DNA of 54,790 bases from an uncultured Selenomonadales bacterium (GTDB lineage Bacteria > Bacillota > Negativicutes > Acidaminococcales > Acidaminococcaceae), in assembly GCA_900314855.1 (NCBI GenBank), contig OMWZ01000011.1, positions 1 to 54,790 of the forward strand, in the 5' to 3' direction. Within the stretch, counting starts at the first letter, position 1. Every line of letters starts with the position of its first letter. The position numbers and the translations under genes were made by a program. The notes below the pieces were generated by a model that saw only the letters and a list, made by a program, of their open reading frames with translations, was not told where the DNA came from and ran no database searches. Below are positions 6,444-14,484 of the stretch, piece after piece.

Positions 6444-8744
6444 TTGCAATACGTATTGGTAGCAATCAATCTGCCTGTCCGGAATCTGTTCAAACAATTC
6501 ATCTACCGCGTCCCGGAAGATTTTCCGGCGTTGACGGCGGGATGGCGTGTCCTAGTCCCCTTCGGCAGCCGTAAAACCGAAGGGTTTGTGGTGCGCGTCT
6601 ATACGGAAGCGGAGGCGCGGCGGCGCATGGCGCGGGATGGAGCCAAAGTCGGCCTGGGGGATGTCAAGGACCTGGCTGCCGTCGTCGGCAGCGCGCCCTG
6701 GTTTGATGAGGAAATGCTCGCCACGGCCCGCTGGTTAGCGCATTATTACATGTGTACGGAAGCCGAGGCCATGCGCCTCTTCATTCCCGGCAAGGGCAGC
6801 CTGCGCCGCCGCCGGGTCTACGAAGGAGGCAAAGTCGTGGCCGAAGCCCTGGAAGAACGGCTGAAGCCGCGGACCGTCCTGGCCTATGTCCTGACGGAAG
6901 CCGGGCAGGCGGCTTTGGCAGACACGGCCGGGCAGGCGCGGCTCCAGAGCCGCCACAAGGCCCTGGCTTTCCTGCGGGAAAAGGCGCCGGAGGCGGTGAC
7001 GGTCAAGGAAGCCGAAGCCGGCGGCATCCACGCGGAAATGCTGCGGACCCTGGCCCGGCTGGGCTGGGCGGAAAAAACGGAAAAGCGAGTCCTGCGCAAC
7101 AGTTACGATCGGCCGCGGGAACGGAAAGAGACCCTGCGGCTGACGGCGGAACAGCAGCAGGCCGTCGACGCAATCCGCGCATCCTTGCACCAGGGCGCGG
7201 CGGAGGAATATCTGCTCCGGGGGATTACGGGCAGCGGCAAGACGGAAGTCTACCTGCGCGCTGCGGACGAAGCGGTGCGGGAGAACCGGCAGGTCCTCGT
7301 CCTGGTACCGGAAATCGCCTTGACGACACAGATTGTCCAGCGTTTCCAGGCTTGGTTCGGTGACGCTGTCGCTGTGGCCCACAGCAAGTTGTCCCAGAAC
7401 GAGCGGGGGGATGTGTGGGACCGGACGCGCAGTGGCACGGCGCGGATTTTGATCGGCGTGCGGAGCGCCGTGTTCGCACCGTTTGAAAACCTGGGCCTTG
7501 TCATCCTCGACGAGGAGCAGGAGAGCAGCTACAAACAAGAAGAACGGCCGAGCTACCACGCCCGGGAAGTGGCCCGCTGCCGCTGCCGGCAACGCGGGGC
7601 AGTGTTGCTGCTGGGCAGCGCCACGCCGTCCCTGGACAGCTATTACCTGGCCCGGACGGGGGCCATGCGGGAATTGCGCCTGACGGAACGGCCATCGGGA
7701 GCTGTCCTGCCCGACGTCGTCCTGGTGGATATGCGGGAGGAACTGGCCCAAAAGAACTTTTCCGTCCTGTCGCGCCGGCTGCGGCAGGAAGTCGTCGAAA
7801 CAGTCCGCAAGGGAGAACAGGCCATTATCCTGCTGAACCGCCGCGGTTTTTCGACCTTTGTCCTGTGCCGGGATTGCGGGACCGCCCTTGTGTGTCCCCA
7901 TTGCGCGGTCAGCCTGGTCTATCACGCGAAGGAGCAGGTGATGCGCTGCCATTACTGCGGCCGCGAGGAGCCGGTCCCTCTTGTCTGCCCGCACTGCGGG
8001 AGCCGGCGCATCAAGTTTTTCGGCAGCGGTACGCAGAAAGCGGAAGCGGCCCTGCAGGAGCTGCCTGGCGTCCGCGTCCTGCGGATGGACCAGGATAGTA
8101 CGTCCGGCAAGATGGCCCACGAAGAAATCATCCGCCGGTTCCGCGATGGCGAGGCCAATGTCCTGCTGGGGACGCAGATGGTCGCCAAAGGGCATGATAT
8201 CAAGAATGTCACGCTCGTCGGTATCCTGACGGCGGACAGCTCCCTGAACCTGCCCGATTTTCGTGCTTCCGAAGGCGCTTTCGACCTGTTGACGCAGACG
8301 GCGGGCCGGGCCGGCCGCGGCAGCCTGCCCGGCCGCGTGATACTCCAGACCTACGACCCGGACAATGAAGTCATCCGCCTGGCGGCCCGGCAGGATTACG
8401 AACACTTCGCCTCCAGGGAGCTGCAGCAGCGCAAGGCCCTGCACTATCCGCCCTACAGCCGGATCCTGAAACTGACCGCTGTCGACAAGGAGGAGGCAAA
8501 GGCACGCCAGCTGGGAGAGGAGGCTGCTGCCTTCCTGCGGCAGGGCAAGGAGCGGGACGGCTGGAAGGAAACGAGCGTGACGGGGCCCTTCCCGGCCGGT
8601 GTGGCCAAAGTACGGGATCTGTACCGCTTTACGGTCATTGTCCGCAGCGGCGATATGGAGCGGGTCAAAGAGGCCCTCTGGCACAGTCCCTACCGCGACC
8701 GGAAGGAGCTCTATTTTGACGTGGACCCGCTTCGCACCACCTGA
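6444..8744 (+). CDS. priA: Primosomal replication-restart helicase PriA
   Basis: 766-residue DNA helicase that reloads the replisome at stalled forks. Start is TTG 6444 after GGGAGG (6431-6436). Order: N-terminal 3'-DNA-binding domain, Walker A GITGSGKTE near 260, Walker B DEEQ at 356-359, zinc-binding cysteine block (CRDCGTALVCPHC onward, residues 475 to about 515), then helicase motifs including GTQMVAKGHD and QTAGRAGRG. The box normally reads DEEH; here His is replaced by Gln. It heads the conserved block priA-def-fmt-rsmB-rlmN-prpC-prkC-rsgA-rpe. The nuclease gene lies only 32 bases upstream, so the two may share a transcript. Confidence 0.96.
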   Translation: MQYVLVAINLPVRNLFKQFIYRVPEDFPALTAGWRVLVPFGSRKTEGFVVRVYTEAEARRRMARDGAKVGLGDVKDLAAVVGSAPWFDEEMLATARWLAHYYMCTEAEAMRLFIPGKGSLRRRRVYEGGKVVAEALEERLKPRTVLAYVLTEAGQAALADTAGQARLQSRHKALAFLREKAPEAVTVKEAEAGGIHAEMLRTLARLGWAEKTEKRVLRNSYDRPRERKETLRLTAEQQQAVDAIRASLHQGAAEEYLLRGITGSGKTEVYLRAADEAVRENRQVLVLVPEIALTTQIVQRFQAWFGDAVAVAHSKLSQNERGDVWDRTRSGTARILIGVRSAVFAPFENLGLVILDEEQESSYKQEERPSYHAREVARCRCRQRGAVLLLGSATPSLDSYYLARTGAMRELRLTERPSGAVLPDVVLVDMREELAQKNFSVLSRRLRQEVVETVRKGEQAIILLNRRGFSTFVLCRDCGTALVCPHCAVSLVYHAKEQVMRCHYCGREEPVPLVCPHCGSRRIKFFGSGTQKAEAALQELPGVRVLRMDQDSTSGKMAHEEIIRRFRDGEANVLLGTQMVAKGHDIKNVTLVGILTADSSLNLPDFRASEGAFDLLTQTAGRAGRGSLPGRVILQTYDPDNEVIRLAARQDYEHFASRELQQRKALHYPPYSRILKLTAVDKEEAKARQLGEEAAAFLRQGKERDGWKETSVTGPFPAGVAKVRDLYRFTVIVRSGDMERVKEALWHSPYRDRKELYFDVDPLRTT

Positions 8745-8776
8745 CGGAACGTGGGTAGCCGAAGCAGGCCCATTCG

Positions 8777-8785
8777 TGGTATAAT
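8777..8785 (+). promoter_or_regulatory. Extended -10 promoter upstream of def
   Basis: TGGTATAAT is a perfect -10 with an upstream TG dinucleotide; no -35 is evident. It lies 86 bases before the def start and would let the downstream cluster be transcribed separately from priA. Confidence 0.55.
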
Positions 8786-8870
8786 ATACTGATTGAACAA
8801 AACCGCGGGAGTCCGGAAGGATACCGGCGGTTGTTTCGGATACATCATGCATTCTTTGAGGAGGAACACT

Positions 8871-9344
8871 ATGGCAGTATTGGAAATCCATACGGCAGGG
8901 GACCCGGTCTTGAAAACAGTCTGTGCCCCCGTCGCCCGTGTCGATAAAAAGATCAAGCGGACGCTTAAGGATATGGCGGACACGCTGTATGCCTCCCACA
9001 ATGGCATCGGCCTGGCCGCGCCGCAGGTGGGCATCCTGAAACGCCTTATCGTCATCGATTTGCAGGACGGGACAGGCCTGCGCGAGCTGGTCAACCCGGT
9101 CATCACGAACAAGGAAGGCTCCCAGATTTTCACCGAAGGCTGCCTGTCTGTCCCCAATTTCGAGGGAGATGTGGAGCGCGCGGAGTATGTGGAAGTCGAA
9201 TATACGGATGGCAGGGGACAACGGCAGTTCCTGAAGGCGGACGGGTTGCTGGCGGTTTGCCTGCAGCACGAAATGGATCATTTGGATGGCATCCTTTTCA
9301 CAGACAAGGCCGTGACAATCATGCCGAAGGCCCCGGAAGACTGA
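8871..9344 (+). CDS. def: Peptide deformylase
   Basis: 157 residues, normal for the family. It removes the formyl group from the N-terminal methionine of nascent proteins. All three signature motifs are present: GIGLAAPQ near residue 45, EGCLSVP with metal ligand Cys91, and QHEMDHLDG with His133, catalytic Glu134 and His137. The frame extends upstream, but ATG 8871 has GAGGAGGA 6-13 bases before it and gives the usual N-terminus, so I chose it. It is followed 16 bases later by fmt, the enzyme that adds the formyl group, an almost universal pairing. Confidence 0.97.
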   Translation: MAVLEIHTAGDPVLKTVCAPVARVDKKIKRTLKDMADTLYASHNGIGLAAPQVGILKRLIVIDLQDGTGLRELVNPVITNKEGSQIFTEGCLSVPNFEGDVERAEYVEVEYTDGRGQRQFLKADGLLAVCLQHEMDHLDGILFTDKAVTIMPKAPED

Positions 9345-9360
9345 GCTGGGGGAGGTGGCT

Positions 9361-10305
9361 ATGACGAAAATCGTATTCATGGGGACGCCGGATTTTGCCG
9401 TCGGATCCCTGCAGGCCTTGGTGGAAACCGGGGCCTATGATATCCTGGCCGTCGTCACGCAGCCGGACCGCCCGAAGGGACGGGGCCATAAGCTCGAGGA
9501 AACGCCGGTCAAGGCCTACGCGCAGCGGCAGGGCCTGCCGGTGTACCAGCCGGAAAAGGTCAAGACGCCGGAATTTACGGCGAAGTTGAAGGAATTGGCG
9601 CCGGACTTGATTGTCGTGGCCGCCTTCGGGCAGCTGCTGAGCCAGGAAATCTTGGATATCCCTCCCTATGGCTGTGTCAACGTTCATGCGTCCCTGCTGC
9701 CCAAATACCGTGGCGCCGCGCCGATCCAGTACGCCATCATCCGGGGCGAGACGGAGTCCGGCGTAACCATCATGCGGATGGAACGGGGCATGGACACGGG
9801 TGCCATGTACAGCAAGGTAGTCGTGCCCATCCCGCCGGAGATGAGTTTTGCCGGACTGCATGATGCGTTGATGGAGCAGGGGGCTGCCCTGCTGGTGGAA
9901 ACCTTGCCGAAGATCCTGCAGGGGTTGGAGCCGGTGCCGCAGCAGGAGTCCGAGGCGACGAAGGCGACCTTGCTCACGAAGGCCATGGCCGAAATCGACT
10001 GGCAGCGTCCGGCGGCGGAAATCCATAACCTGGTCCGCGGCTTCGACCCGGTGCCAGGCGCCTTTACGTATCTGCCGGACGGCCGCCTGCTCAAGGTTTG
10101 GGAGTCCCGCGTCACGGGCAGGAAGACGGCGGCGGCGCCGGGAACGGTGACAACTGTCGAAAAAGAATCTTTTTCTGTCGCCTGCGGCGATGAGGAACTG
10201 CGGCTCCTCACCGTCCAGCCGGCTTCGAAGAAACGGATGCCTGCTTCGGTTTTCCTGAACGGCCGCGGCGTGGAATCCGGAGAGGTGCTGGGCCGGAAAG
10301 GGTAA
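9361..10305 (+). CDS. fmt: Methionyl-tRNA formyltransferase
   Basis: 314 residues. It formylates Met-tRNAfMet with 10-formyl-tetrahydrofolate before translation initiation. The N-terminal domain starts KIVFMGTPDFAV and contains the active-site signature with the HASLLPKYRGAAPI run near residue 108; the C-terminal OB-like tRNA-binding domain starts near residue 205. An in-frame GTG at 9355 lies inside the ribosome site GGGGGAGG, so ATG 9361 is the better start. Spacing to def and to the DUF116 gene (76 bases) suggests one operon. Confidence 0.97.
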   Translation: MTKIVFMGTPDFAVGSLQALVETGAYDILAVVTQPDRPKGRGHKLEETPVKAYAQRQGLPVYQPEKVKTPEFTAKLKELAPDLIVVAAFGQLLSQEILDIPPYGCVNVHASLLPKYRGAAPIQYAIIRGETESGVTIMRMERGMDTGAMYSKVVVPIPPEMSFAGLHDALMEQGAALLVETLPKILQGLEPVPQQESEATKATLLTKAMAEIDWQRPAAEIHNLVRGFDPVPGAFTYLPDGRLLKVWESRVTGRKTAAAPGTVTTVEKESFSVACGDEELRLLTVQPASKKRMPASVFLNGRGVESGEVLGRKG

Positions 10306-10381
10306 GGACCGCGTCCGGACGGCGCCATGCGCGCCGGCGGTAAGGCCAGCATCACAATAGTGGGAGGGAAGAATAAAAACC

Positions 10382-11182
10382 ATGGTAGGAGTCGTCGAAC
10401 AGGTCATCAACCCCAAAAAAAGGGTGTTTCTGGCCTTGGTTCTGGTCAGTGCGATTGTCACTGCGATTATCTTGTATTTGATTTGGAAGGTTACTTTTTT
10501 GGGCCTGGCGAGCATCGTCGCGTGGCTGCCGGCTGCCTTCGGGATTTTTGTGGCCGGGGTTATCCTGTTCCTGTTTTTAGGGGAACTGGCCATTGTCCTC
10601 GCGATTTTGGGAATGCCCCTGCCCAAGATCCTGTATTTTTGGGCATGGAAAGCCATCAACTTCCTGTTCCCTTTTGCCGTCGGCCTGGGCCGGATTTTCA
10701 GCGTGCCCCGCAGCAAGGTGGAGCAGTCTTTTGTGGCGGTCAACAACGCCCTGGTGAAGCAGCACCACGTCCGCGTGCCGTCAAACCGGCTGTTGATCCT
10801 GACGCCCCATTGCCTGCAGCTCGACACGTGTCCGCGGAAAATTACGCGAAACGTGGAAAACTGCGCCCAGTGTGGCGGCTGTTCCGTCGGGTCCCTGCTG
10901 AAACTGTGTCACCAGTACGGGATGCATCTCGTCGTCGCCACCGGCGGGACCCTGGCGCGGCAGCTCGTTGCGAAGGCCCGGCCCAAGGCGATTATCGCTG
11001 TGGCTTGTGAACGGGATTTGACGAGCGGGATCCAGGATGTATTTCCCATCCCGGTCATCGCCATCTTCAACCAGCGGCCCTTCGGCCCTTGCTTCAATAC
11101 GCGCGTCGACATCGCCCGAGTGGAAGAAGCCATTCGTTTGTTAGGAGAAGGGACTCCCCAGCATGGAAGCCAACAGTCATGA
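10382..11182 (+). CDS. DUF116 membrane protein with cysteine cluster
   Basis: 266 residues. The N-terminal 100 residues hold two to three hydrophobic helices (about 17-38, 44-70 and 80-105). The cytoplasmic remainder carries six closely placed cysteines, C144, C150, C161, C164, C167 and C176, in a pattern (CxxCGGC core) that looks able to bind zinc or an iron-sulfur cluster. I assign it to the DUF116 family from this layout; its function is unknown. It sits between fmt and rsmB, and its last 20 bases overlap the rsmB start, so translation is coupled. A role linked to translation or to the cell-envelope kinase genes downstream is only guessable from position. Confidence 0.8.
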   Translation: MVGVVEQVINPKKRVFLALVLVSAIVTAIILYLIWKVTFLGLASIVAWLPAAFGIFVAGVILFLFLGELAIVLAILGMPLPKILYFWAWKAINFLFPFAVGLGRIFSVPRSKVEQSFVAVNNALVKQHHVRVPSNRLLILTPHCLQLDTCPRKITRNVENCAQCGGCSVGSLLKLCHQYGMHLVVATGGTLARQLVAKARPKAIIAVACERDLTSGIQDVFPIPVIAIFNQRPFGPCFNTRVDIARVEEAIRLLGEGTPQHGSQQS

Positions 11183-12563
11183 CAACGGCCGGGCTGTGCC
11201 CGGTCCTGCCTCGCAATCGAATACGTCCCGCTTTGCCCGCCGCAAGCCGGCCGGGGGGCGGGAAATAGCCCTTTTCGTCCTGCACGCCGTGTGGGAGGAA
11301 GGGGCTTACACGTCCCTGGCCCTGGGGCGCGTCCTGCGCAAGGCCGAAGGCGGCGGGGCGGACCGCCGTCTGGCGACGGAATTGGTCTATGGGGCCATCA
11401 AGGCCAAAGAGGGATTGGACTTCCTGCTCCGCAAACTGACCCGCAAGGCCCCGCAGCGGCTGGAACCGGTCGTGCGGGAGATCCTGCACCTGGGACTCTA
11501 CCAGATTTTTTACATGGATCGCATCCCGCCGTCGGCGGCCTGCAACGAAAGTGTCAATCTGGCGAAGAAATTTACGCACCGCGGCGCGGATCGATTTGTC
11601 AACGCGGTCCTGCGCAACAGCATCCGTCAACGGGACGCGCTGTGGCAGTCCCTCCAGGCGGACCGGGCGCTGCGCCTCTGCCATCCCCGGTGGCTCGTCG
11701 AAAGATGGACGCGGGAATTCGGTCCGGCCGAAGCGGACGCGTTGTGCCGCTGGGACAATGAGCCGCCAGTCCTGACCCTGCGGATCCAGCCGCTCGTCAC
11801 GGAGCGGGATGCTTTTCTGCAGAACCTGCGGGAAATGGGAGGCGCCGGTGCTCCTTCCCCTTGGTGTCCCGAAGGCGTCGTCCTGGAAAAGATGCCCGAA
11901 GGAGGGCTGGACGCCTTGTTCCGCGCCTTCCCCTCGGTTTTTTACATCCAGGACGAAGGGTCTATGCTGCCGCCCCGCGTGCTGGCACCGGCCCCGGGCG
12001 ATACGGTCCTCGACCTGTGCGCCGCGCCGGGCGGAAAAACGACCCATCTGGCCGCGTTGATGGAAAATCGCGGCTCCGTGACGGCCTGTGATGTCTATGA
12101 GCACAAGCTGCTGCTCCTCCGGGAAAACGCGGCCCGGCTGGGCCTGACCATTATCACGGCGGAACATAACGACGGAACACGGTTCCGTCCGGAATGGGAA
12201 GGTCGTTTTGATAAAGTCCTGGCCGATGTGCCCTGTTCGGGCCTTGGCGTGCTGCGACGCCGCGTGGAAGCCCGCTGGATCAAATCGAAAGAGGATTTGG
12301 CCGTGTTTCCGCCCCTCCAGGAGGCCATCCTGGATAACGCGGCCCGCTACGTGAAACGGGGCGGGTTTCTCGTCTACAGCACCTGCACCCTCGAAGCGGC
12401 GGAGAACCGGGAACGCCGGATGGCGTTCCTGGCGTCCCATCCCGATTGGGAAGCGGCGCCTTTCGCCCATCCCCGGACCGGGGCATCTGTGGAAGAGCTG
12501 CAGTTGTATCCGCAGCGGGACGGCGTGGACGGATTTTATATGACCCGCCTGCGCCGCAAATAA
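11163..12563 (+). CDS. rsmB: 16S rRNA (cytosine-967 C5)-methyltransferase RsmB
   Basis: 466 residues. An N-terminal NusB-like RNA-binding domain (about 40-170) is joined to a Rossmann methyltransferase domain. The SAM motif VLDLCAAPGGKT starts near residue 282. The two catalytic cysteines are in DVPCSG (Cys358) and STCTLE (Cys408), as in other m5C methyltransferases. The first 30 residues (SHDNGRAVPG and onward) are a variable extension; the ATG at 11163 overlaps the preceding gene. The gene is in its conserved place between fmt and rlmN. Confidence 0.95.
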   Translation: MEANSHDNGRAVPGPASQSNTSRFARRKPAGGREIALFVLHAVWEEGAYTSLALGRVLRKAEGGGADRRLATELVYGAIKAKEGLDFLLRKLTRKAPQRLEPVVREILHLGLYQIFYMDRIPPSAACNESVNLAKKFTHRGADRFVNAVLRNSIRQRDALWQSLQADRALRLCHPRWLVERWTREFGPAEADALCRWDNEPPVLTLRIQPLVTERDAFLQNLREMGGAGAPSPWCPEGVVLEKMPEGGLDALFRAFPSVFYIQDEGSMLPPRVLAPAPGDTVLDLCAAPGGKTTHLAALMENRGSVTACDVYEHKLLLLRENAARLGLTIITAEHNDGTRFRPEWEGRFDKVLADVPCSGLGVLRRRVEARWIKSKEDLAVFPPLQEAILDNAARYVKRGGFLVYSTCTLEAAENRERRMAFLASHPDWEAAPFAHPRTGASVEELQLYPQRDGVDGFYMTRLRRK

Positions 12564-12573
12564 AAGGAGTCTT

Positions 12574-13638
12574 ATGAAACAGGAAATCTTCGGCCTGCCG
12601 CTGGAAGAACTGCAGGCCCTGTTGGCGGAACTGGGCATGAAACGGTTTCGGGCGGCCCAGGTCTATGACTGGCTGTACCGGAAGGGTGTCTTCGACTTCG
12701 ACGCCATGACGAATCTGGGCAAGTCCGAACGGGAGCGGCTGGCAGCATCCCTGACGGTCCTGCCATGGGAAATCGGGGTGCTGCGGCGCCTTGATTCTTC
12801 CGACGGCCTGACGAGCAAGTTACTGCTGCGCCTGACGGACGGCAATACGATTGAGACGGTCCTGATGCACCACGATTATGGGTACAGCGTCTGTGTGTCG
12901 AGTCAGGCCGGCTGCGACATGCACTGCGCCTTTTGCGCCAGTGGCCTGAACGGGGCCGTCCGCAACCTGACGCTGGCGGAAATCGTCGCCCAGGTCTATT
13001 TCTTCAATGCGGTGCTCTTCCCGCGGGGGGAGCGGGTCAGCCGCGTCGTCGTCATGGGCAGCGGGGAGCCGATGCTCAATTTCGACAATGTGTTTGGCGC
13101 CTTGCAGTTCCTGCATCGTCCGGACACGGCCAATATGAGTTACCGCAATATGACGGTGTCGACGTGCGGCATCATCCCGGGAATGGAACGCATGGCTCGC
13201 CTGGGCCTGCCCATCAGCCTGGCCGTATCGCTGCACGCGGTCCGGCCGGAGCTGCGGACGGAGCTGATGCCGGTCAACAAGGCCTATCCGTTCCCGGCGG
13301 TCCTGCAGGCGGCCGAAGCTTACGCCGCTGCCAGTGGCCGGCAGGTAACCTATGAATATATCTTGCTGGCAGGAAAGAATGACAGTGAGACCGATGCCCG
13401 CCTGCTGGCGGAGTATATGCGGTACAAGCATGCCAGCGTCAACCTGATTCCCGTCAATCCCGTGCCGGAGAAAGGCTTTTTCCGGCCGGCGCCGCGCCAA
13501 ATCGATCGGTTCCTCCGCATCTTGGAACGGAACCACGTGACGGCCACGGTGCGCAAGGAAATGGGACAGGATATCAACGCGGCCTGCGGGCAGCTGCGGG
13601 CAGCCTACGCGAAACAGGAGGAACCGACATGTCTGTAG
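12574..13638 (+). CDS. rlmN: Dual-specificity rRNA/tRNA adenine-C2 methyltransferase RlmN
   Basis: 354-residue radical SAM enzyme that methylates A2503 of 23S rRNA and A37 of some tRNAs. The 4Fe-4S cysteines are C114, C118 and C121 in CDMHCAFC. The substrate-methyl-carrying cysteine near the C-terminus is C338 in NAACGQLR. GSGEPMLN is the conserved motif following the cluster region. A ribosome site AAAGGAG precedes the ATG. The last 10 bases overlap the prpC start. Confidence 0.97.
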   Translation: MKQEIFGLPLEELQALLAELGMKRFRAAQVYDWLYRKGVFDFDAMTNLGKSERERLAASLTVLPWEIGVLRRLDSSDGLTSKLLLRLTDGNTIETVLMHHDYGYSVCVSSQAGCDMHCAFCASGLNGAVRNLTLAEIVAQVYFFNAVLFPRGERVSRVVVMGSGEPMLNFDNVFGALQFLHRPDTANMSYRNMTVSTCGIIPGMERMARLGLPISLAVSLHAVRPELRTELMPVNKAYPFPAVLQAAEAYAAASGRQVTYEYILLAGKNDSETDARLLAEYMRYKHASVNLIPVNPVPEKGFFRPAPRQIDRFLRILERNHVTATVRKEMGQDINAACGQLRAAYAKQEEPTCL

Positions 13639-14483
13639 TCGTAAGGACCCATACGGGCAAAGTGCGGGAAAATAACGAAGACAGCCTGTTGCTGCTTCAT
13701 CCCAAACTATTCGCGATTGCCGACGGCATGGGGGGATACAACGCGGGGGAAGTCGCCAGCGTACTGTCCTTATACAGTTTGCGCGACGCCAGTCCGGAAC
13801 TGGAAGACACGGCTCCGGAGCAATTGGTGCCGACCCTGCGCCGCCTGGTACGGCGCATCAATCGTGTCATCTACGAAAAGGCCGCCTCCGTGGCGGAATT
13901 TAACGGCATGGGAACCACGCTGACCGGAATTTATCTGGATGGCGCCGGCAAAGGCTATGTCTTCCATGTCGGTGACAGCCGCCTGTACTTGCTGCGGGAC
14001 GGGCAGCTGCGGCAGCTCACGCGGGACCATTCTCTCGTCGGGGAGTTGTTGGGGCAGGGGAAGATTACGGCGGAGGAAGCCTTCGACCATCCCCAGAAGA
14101 ACATGCTGACGCGTGCCATCGGCGTCAATCCCGATGTCGATGTCGACGTATTCGAGACGACGGTATACCGGGGCGATCTCCTGCTCTTGTGCAGCGACGG
14201 CTTGTCGGACATGCTGCGGGATGACCAGATCCGGGATATCCTGCTGCGGGACGGGCTGCAGACGGTGGCGGACGACCTCGTCGACAGTGCCCTTGACGCC
14301 GGCGGGAAGGACAATATTTCCTTTATCCTGATTCTCATGGACGACAAAAAGGAGCCCATTATGGAAACGGCGGAAATCAAAACGACCGGTGCCGCGGCGA
14401 TACCCGATACGAAGCGGACACCCAGCGGGAAACGGATGGCGCCGGGAAGCGGCGCGGATGTGACGGACAAGGAGGTGCGGTGA
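13629..14483 (+). CDS. prpC: PP2C-family serine/threonine phosphatase PrpC/Stp
   Basis: 284 residues. PP2C metal-binding motifs are visible: RENNEDS near residue 14, ADGMGGYNAGEVAS at about 31-44, HVGDSRLYLL near 116 and GKDNISFILI near 226. These phosphatases reverse the action of PASTA kinases and act in the cytosol. The catalytic domain ends near residue 238; about 45 further residues (ETAEIKTTGAAAI onward) form a low-complexity tail, longer than in the B. subtilis protein. ATG 13629 overlaps the rlmN end. The kinase gene begins one base after the stop codon. Confidence 0.95.
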   Translation: MSVVVRTHTGKVRENNEDSLLLLHPKLFAIADGMGGYNAGEVASVLSLYSLRDASPELEDTAPEQLVPTLRRLVRRINRVIYEKAASVAEFNGMGTTLTGIYLDGAGKGYVFHVGDSRLYLLRDGQLRQLTRDHSLVGELLGQGKITAEEAFDHPQKNMLTRAIGVNPDVDVDVFETTVYRGDLLLLCSDGLSDMLRDDQIRDILLRDGLQTVADDLVDSALDAGGKDNISFILILMDDKKEPIMETAEIKTTGAAAIPDTKRTPSGKRMAPGSGADVTDKEVR

Positions 14484-14484
14484 C

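Noticed and set aside
6735..9380. 881-codon minus-strand open frame opposite priA and def
   Set aside because: Shadow of PriA and peptide deformylase, both with all catalytic motifs on the plus strand.
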